This document shows, one piece after another, positions 33,408 to 37,329 of a DNA stretch of 37,329 nucleotides (position 1 is its first letter; every line of letters begins with the position of its first letter). The translations under genes and the position numbers were made by a program. The notes under the pieces were generated by a model. That model ran no database searches, was not told the DNA's origin, and worked only from the letters and a program-made list of their open reading frames with translations. The DNA comes from Bacillus sp. IITD106 (GTDB taxonomy: Bacteria; Bacillota; Bacilli; Bacillales; Bacillaceae_C). The stretch is from assembly GCF_019459225.1 (NCBI RefSeq), contig NZ_JAIAZY010000042.1, positions 1-37,329 of the forward strand. Reading direction: 5' to 3'.

Positions 33408-35252
33408 GTGGGAGCCTTTAAGAAAATTTCCATCATGGATAGGGAAAGAAATATGCCCCGTAGGATTCAGTTAACAATACCTCGTTCGGGCTATACGAGA
33501 AGGAGATTTGTAGCGAAAACTGATCAAAAGAGCTCGGCTTTTCATTCTGCTCATTGGTCGATTTCCCCTGAAGTGAAAGGAATCACCATAGATGAAGAAG
33601 GGTTATTGACGATTGCGTCTGATGCTGAAGCGGTAACCTTTCATGTTATTGCAATATGTAAAGAGGATCGTAAGGTGATGGACAAGTTAGAAGTTTCAGC
33701 TATTAAAACTGGCGGAAAAGACATGCCTCCCAACCCACTTGAAAAACCTGGCTGGAAGCTTCTTGTTCATGATGAGTTTGATTCACAAGTTTTGGATCGG
33801 TCTTTGTGGTCGGATCAATATTTACGAAATTGGTCGGATGATATGCGGTCCAGGACGAATTTTATGTTTGAAGACGGATGTATTGTGATTAAAGCAGATG
33901 TAGATTCGCAGAAATGGAGCCCATTGGATTCAGCAGAAAACTCGAGCATTGCTTCTTTTGAAAAATCATATCTTCATAGGTTCGGAAAAAATAAGAATGA
34001 ATTTAGTAAAATCATTCCTGAATTTGACGGGTTTGCTACAAAGTATGGTTATTTTGAAATACGAGCCAAGTTACCGAATACAGGAGACGGCAGTCATGTT
34101 GCCTGGTGGATGATCGGTGTACAAGACGATCAAAACATTCATCCACTTCTAGAAGGGGATTCGATTGTTGATAAACGTTCATCGAATGAAACGGGGGAAG
34201 TGGATATTATCGAAATCGGATTAGATGACTTAAAATCTTGGAGACCTGTTATGCATCCGAATGGAAGTACTTGCTTGGAATATTTGCACGTACCTGAGAC
34301 GAAACTTTCATTTGATCCTGGGAATGAATTTCATATTTACGGGTTTGAATGGGATGAAAATGGTACGAAATTTTACGTGGACAACAAGCTAGTGCAAAGT
34401 ACAAATCGTACTTTCGATTATAGAATGATGACCTTTTTGGGACTCTATCCTCAAGGAGGAATGGGGAAAGCTAATAAGATTTTTCCGAAAGAATTTGTGA
34501 TTGATTATTTCAGGGTGTATAAAAAGGATGAACCACCAAGACCGAACGATATTCGCTTTGAACAGGCGTATAGGCCGCACGCGGGAAAAAAACCGGTTGG
34601 ATTGGATCAGACAAAATGTCAACTATATGCAACCGTATTGGACCAATTTGATCAGCCATTGGAAGATGTGCCTCTCATTTGGCAATTCTCGGAATCTATT
34701 TCAGGGGAAAAAGCGAAAACAACTCCGGGAGCATTGATTGACGGCGATTCCGGGGAAATTACGTTAACATCTGAAGTACCTAATCGGGCCGATTTGTTTG
34801 TCACAGCCAAGGTGAAATCAAATCTTAAAATTAAAAAAGTCTTTCATGTAAAGGTTTCCACTGATGCTCCAAAGCCTACATTTATTCAAATTGCCCAGTT
34901 TAGAAAATTAATGGAAATAAAGGTTCCGAGTGATGGGGAAATATACGAAACGCATTTCGAAGCAAAACTTTTGGACCAATATGCCGACGAAATACCTGGT
35001 TCGATCACTTGGAAACTGGCTGGCGGAACAACGATATTAGACAAAACATCTGTAGATGGCGTTGAAATTGACCCTGTGTCAGGTGTCTTAACCGTAACTT
35101 CCTCCGCCCAAAAAGAAACGTATTTTTTTGTTCAAGCAATATCATCATTCCAAGCAAAAGAGGAATGCGTTCACGGGTTAGACAATACGATCTATAATCA
35201 TCAACTGATTAAGCTTGTAGAGAGTAAAGCAAAATCATCATCATTTTTTTAA
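33408..35252 (+). CDS. GH16-family protein with Ig-like domains, no signal peptide
   Basis: A 614-residue protein. An Ig-like domain (about 18-100) precedes a GH16 domain (about 115-372) with DEFD at 122-125, the catalytic motif EVDIIE at 264-269 (Glu264 nucleophile, Asp266, Glu269 acid/base), WTYGFEWDENG-like FHIYGFEWDENG near 308-319, and DYFRVYKK at the end. Two further Ig-like domains (about 385-480 and 490-600) follow. GH16 enzymes cut beta-1,3/1,4-glucans or galactans (laminarin, lichenan, agar, carrageenan, porphyran). The product begins MGAFKKISIMDRERN and shows no signal peptide, which is odd because these enzymes and Ig-like domains are normally secreted. GTG 33408 has AAAAGGAG upstream. 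The exact polysaccharide is not predictable here. Confidence 0.85.
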   Translation: MGAFKKISIMDRERNMPRRIQLTIPRSGYTRRRFVAKTDQKSSAFHSAHWSISPEVKGITIDEEGLLTIASDAEAVTFHVIAICKEDRKVMDKLEVSAIKTGGKDMPPNPLEKPGWKLLVHDEFDSQVLDRSLWSDQYLRNWSDDMRSRTNFMFEDGCIVIKADVDSQKWSPLDSAENSSIASFEKSYLHRFGKNKNEFSKIIPEFDGFATKYGYFEIRAKLPNTGDGSHVAWWMIGVQDDQNIHPLLEGDSIVDKRSSNETGEVDIIEIGLDDLKSWRPVMHPNGSTCLEYLHVPETKLSFDPGNEFHIYGFEWDENGTKFYVDNKLVQSTNRTFDYRMMTFLGLYPQGGMGKANKIFPKEFVIDYFRVYKKDEPPRPNDIRFEQAYRPHAGKKPVGLDQTKCQLYATVLDQFDQPLEDVPLIWQFSESISGEKAKTTPGALIDGDSGEITLTSEVPNRADLFVTAKVKSNLKIKKVFHVKVSTDAPKPTFIQIAQFRKLMEIKVPSDGEIYETHFEAKLLDQYADEIPGSITWKLAGGTTILDKTSVDGVEIDPVSGVLTVTSSAQKETYFFVQAISSFQAKEECVHGLDNTIYNHQLIKLVESKAKSSSFF

Positions 35253-35298
35253 AATAGTAATCAAAAAATAACGATTTCATTAATGAAGAGGTGCATTC

Positions 35299-35400
35299 AT
35301 GACACAATTAAGAATAGGTGTTATCGGACTTGGAATAAGAACCGGGATTGCAACAGAAGGGGCTATCAAGGAGGGACAACATGCCAAAGTTAACGTATAA
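35299..35400 (+). pseudogene. Truncated Gfo/Idh/MocA oxidoreductase remnant (33 aa)
   Basis: ATG 35299 with AGAGGTG upstream opens a 33-codon frame, MTQLRIGVIGLGIRTGIA and then EGAIKEG, which is the nucleotide-binding N-terminus (GxIGxG) of a Gfo/Idh/MocA oxidoreductase, followed by unrelated codons to TAA at 35398-35400. The rest of the gene, normally about 350 codons, is missing. Its last 20 bases overlap the start of the GH35 gene. It looks like a deletion scar, although translation of it could still couple to the GH35 start. Confidence 0.7.
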
Positions 35401-37126
35401 TGAAAGATCCTTTTTGCTTGATGGAAAGGAAACATTAATTCTAAGTGGGGCTATGCATTACTTCAGAACAGTACCTGAATATTGGGAAGATCGACTTTTG
35501 AAATTAAAGGAGTGTGGTCTCAACACAGTAGAAACATATGTAGCGTGGAACAACCATGAACCAGAGGAAGGCCAATTTGTTTTTGATGAAATCGCTGATA
35601 TTGAACGGTTCATCAAGACGGCTGAAAAAGTAGGGCTTCATGTTATTGTTAGACCTGGCCCTTATATTTGTGCTGAATGGGAATTCGGTGGGTTTCCATA
35701 TTGGTTAATGACTGTACCAAATATTAAATTACGCTGCTTTAATAAGCCTTATTTAGAAAAAGTAGATGCTTATTTTGATGTATTATTTAAACGCTTAAAT
35801 CCGCTTTTAAGTTCGAATGGCGGACCAATCATTGCTCTTCAGATTGAAAATGAATACGGCAGCTTTGGGAATGATCAAAAATATTTACAATATATGCGGA
35901 ACAGCATCCAAAGAAGAGTTGGAGATGAACTTCTCTTTACTTCAGATGGTCCATTACCAAGTATGCTCCATGGCGGAATGATTGAAAACGTGCTCGAGAC
36001 CGTGAATTTTGGATCAAGAACAGGTGAAGCATTTGATGAATTAAAGAAATTGCAGCCCAATGCTCCTTTTATGTGCATGGAGTTTTGGCATGGCTGGTTT
36101 GACCATTGGGGCGAGGAGCATCATACAAGAACAGCTGATAGTGTTGTAGAAACATTGAAAGAAATGTTAAAGCGTAAGGGCTCTGTCAATTTCTACATGG
36201 CGCATGGTGGAACGAATTTCGGTTTTTATAATGGAGCCAACCATAACGAAGAAATCTATCAACCTACGATTACAAGCTATGATTATGATGGATTGTTGAC
36301 GGAATCTGGAGATGTAACGGATAAATTTTTTGAGGTTAGAAAAACTTTTCAAAAATATGTGGACCTTCCTGAAATGAATCTGCCAGCTCCAACTCCGAAA
36401 AAACAATACGGAGAAGTCCAATTAACAGATAGTGTTGCGCTACTTGACTCATTAGAGCAAATTTCCACACCTCAAAAAAGTGAAGCTCCTTTAACAATGG
36501 AGGAATACGGTCAAGGATACGGTTTTATTGTGTATGAAACTGTCATTAAAGGAGCTTACGGCAAGCAACAGTTAACTGTTCAAGATGTTCATGATCGCGG
36601 GCAAGTGTATGTAAATGGGGAATATATTGGATTGGTTGATAGAATAAGCGGAAAAGCTAGTTTAGAAGTGGATATTACTGAAAATGAAACAAAACTCCAA
36701 ATCATTGTCGAGAATATGGGCAGGATTAATTACGGGCCATTGCTTGTTGATTTTAAAGGAATTACAGAAGGGGTTAGGTTGAACAATCAATTTTTATTTG
36801 ATTGGACGGTGTACCCATTACCTTTAACTGATTTAAGCCGACTATCATTCTCTAAAATAGAATCAAAAGAAAATCATCCACATTTTCATCGTGGAACGTT
36901 AACAATTGAGGAAGTAGCCGATACGTTCATCGACATGTCCAAGTGGACGAAAGGAGTTGTCTTCGTGAATGGTCATAACCTTGGCCGTTATTGGGAAATT
37001 GGGCCTCAGCAGACACTATATGTCCCGGCGCCATTTTTACAAAAAGGTGGGAACGAAATTATTATTTTCGAACTTCATAACCATCAACAAACTGTAAGTT
37101 TTGTTGATGAACCTGTATTAGGGTGA
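35381..37126 (+). CDS. GH35 beta-galactosidase, cytoplasmic
   Basis: A 581-residue GH35 enzyme. The barrel domain shows FLLDGKETLILSGAMHYFR near 11-29, RPGPYICAEWEFGG at 91-104, acid/base Glu158 in IENEYGSF, and nucleophile Glu234 in MCMEFWHGWFDHWG. The C-terminal half has the jelly-roll domains with VNGHNLGRYW, typical of the family, near 543. No signal peptide is present, so it should remove galactose from imported galacto-oligosaccharides. ATG 35381 has AAGGAGGG upstream; the TTG at 35348 lies in the remnant frame and is rejected. It is the last gene of the LplABC-GH16 operon. Confidence 0.93.
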   Translation: MPKLTYNERSFLLDGKETLILSGAMHYFRTVPEYWEDRLLKLKECGLNTVETYVAWNNHEPEEGQFVFDEIADIERFIKTAEKVGLHVIVRPGPYICAEWEFGGFPYWLMTVPNIKLRCFNKPYLEKVDAYFDVLFKRLNPLLSSNGGPIIALQIENEYGSFGNDQKYLQYMRNSIQRRVGDELLFTSDGPLPSMLHGGMIENVLETVNFGSRTGEAFDELKKLQPNAPFMCMEFWHGWFDHWGEEHHTRTADSVVETLKEMLKRKGSVNFYMAHGGTNFGFYNGANHNEEIYQPTITSYDYDGLLTESGDVTDKFFEVRKTFQKYVDLPEMNLPAPTPKKQYGEVQLTDSVALLDSLEQISTPQKSEAPLTMEEYGQGYGFIVYETVIKGAYGKQQLTVQDVHDRGQVYVNGEYIGLVDRISGKASLEVDITENETKLQIIVENMGRINYGPLLVDFKGITEGVRLNNQFLFDWTVYPLPLTDLSRLSFSKIESKENHPHFHRGTLTIEEVADTFIDMSKWTKGVVFVNGHNLGRYWEIGPQQTLYVPAPFLQKGGNEIIIFELHNHQQTVSFVDEPVLG

Positions 37127-37197
37127 TGAACATTTTCGTGATAAGCAGGACATTTTGACCCAGATGCAAGATGAAATATTGTCGCACTAGTCACCAA

Positions 37198-37252
37198 TAA
37201 AAAAAGTAACTACCCTCTGCTCACCAAAAGTAAGGGTATGTTACTTCTTTTT
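37198..37252. terminator. Bidirectional terminator at convergent gene ends
   Basis: AAGTAAC plus TACCCT (37204-37216) pairs with AGGGTA plus GTTACTT (37233-37246), with one bulged T. A run of A lies on the left and T on the right, so it can end both the GH35 operon and the minus-strand gene beyond. Confidence 0.85.
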
Positions 37253-37261
37253 AAAATACTC

Positions 37262-37329
37262 TTAAAATTGGCCTTTGCCACCTTCATGCGGCTTGTAGTT
37301 GCACTGATCAGGTGTACCAGCACCTGATC
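37262..37329 (-). CDS. Partial gene, C-terminus only, running off the window edge
   Basis: On the minus strand an open frame enters from the right edge and ends at TAA 37262-37264, coding for the last 21 residues SGAGTPDQCNYKPHEGGKGQF. The convergent terminator just beyond it supports a real gene end. I do not recognise the family. The frame is short, so chance cannot be excluded. Confidence 0.5.
   Translation of the reverse strand, partial: SGAGTPDQCNYKPHEGGKGQF

Noticed and set aside
1-37329. CRISPR array, transposase, tRNA or rRNA genes
   Set aside because: No spaced direct repeats, transposase motifs, tRNA cloverleaf or rRNA sequence was seen on reading either strand.

Overview
The window looks like a chromosomal carbohydrate-utilisation island of a low-GC Gram-positive bacterium of the Bacillaceae/Paenibacillaceae kind. 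The evidence is AT-rich coding DNA with strong AGGAGG-type ribosome binding sites, many TTG/GTG starts, lipoprotein solute-binding proteins with a Cys lipobox, a CcpA-like cre site, YesM/YesN-type two-component regulators and LplABC-type transporters. Species cannot be named from sequence alone.

Layout. (1) 92-3561: sugar-phosphate isomerase/epimerase-like protein, Gfo/Idh/MocA oxidoreductase and GPH-family sugar symporter, preceded by two copies of a perfect palindrome. (2) 3908-6256: membrane-bound AraC-type regulator. (3) 6620-14921: an Opp/Dpp-type ABC importer (binding protein, two permeases, two ATPases) followed without a clear break by two sulfatases lacking signal peptides; the second has a frameshift near its 3' end. 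(4) 15236-16225 (minus): LacI-type repressor divergent from (5) 16579-25647: a CUT1 sugar ABC importer (binding protein and two permeases), PfkB kinase, GH13_18 phosphorylase, GH32 fructosidase and GH13 alpha-glucosidase, an apparently complete intracellular sucrose/fructo-oligosaccharide pathway. (6) 25876-26302: promoter-like site and long structured leader. (7) 26303-29670: YesM-like histidine kinase (with a probable 5' frameshift) and YesN-like response regulator. (8) 29774-37126: LplABC-like sugar importer, a GH16 protein without a signal peptide, a truncated Gfo/Idh/MocA remnant, and GH35 beta-galactosidase. A convergent gene enters at the right edge.

Working together. Each catabolic block has its own transporter and adjacent regulator, and every enzyme appears cytoplasmic, so the strategy is to import oligosaccharides and degrade them inside. 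Neither sugar-type ABC importer encodes an ATPase, so both probably share one made elsewhere (MsmX type), whereas the Opp-type importer carries two of its own. All three binding-protein genes are followed by a stem-loop before the first permease, which would keep the binding protein in excess. The most interesting parts are the Opp importer joined to cytoplasmic sulfatases (sulfated oligosaccharide uptake is inferred), the cytoplasmic GH16/GH35 pair, the structured leader before a damaged histidine kinase gene, and the gene remnant before the GH35 gene.
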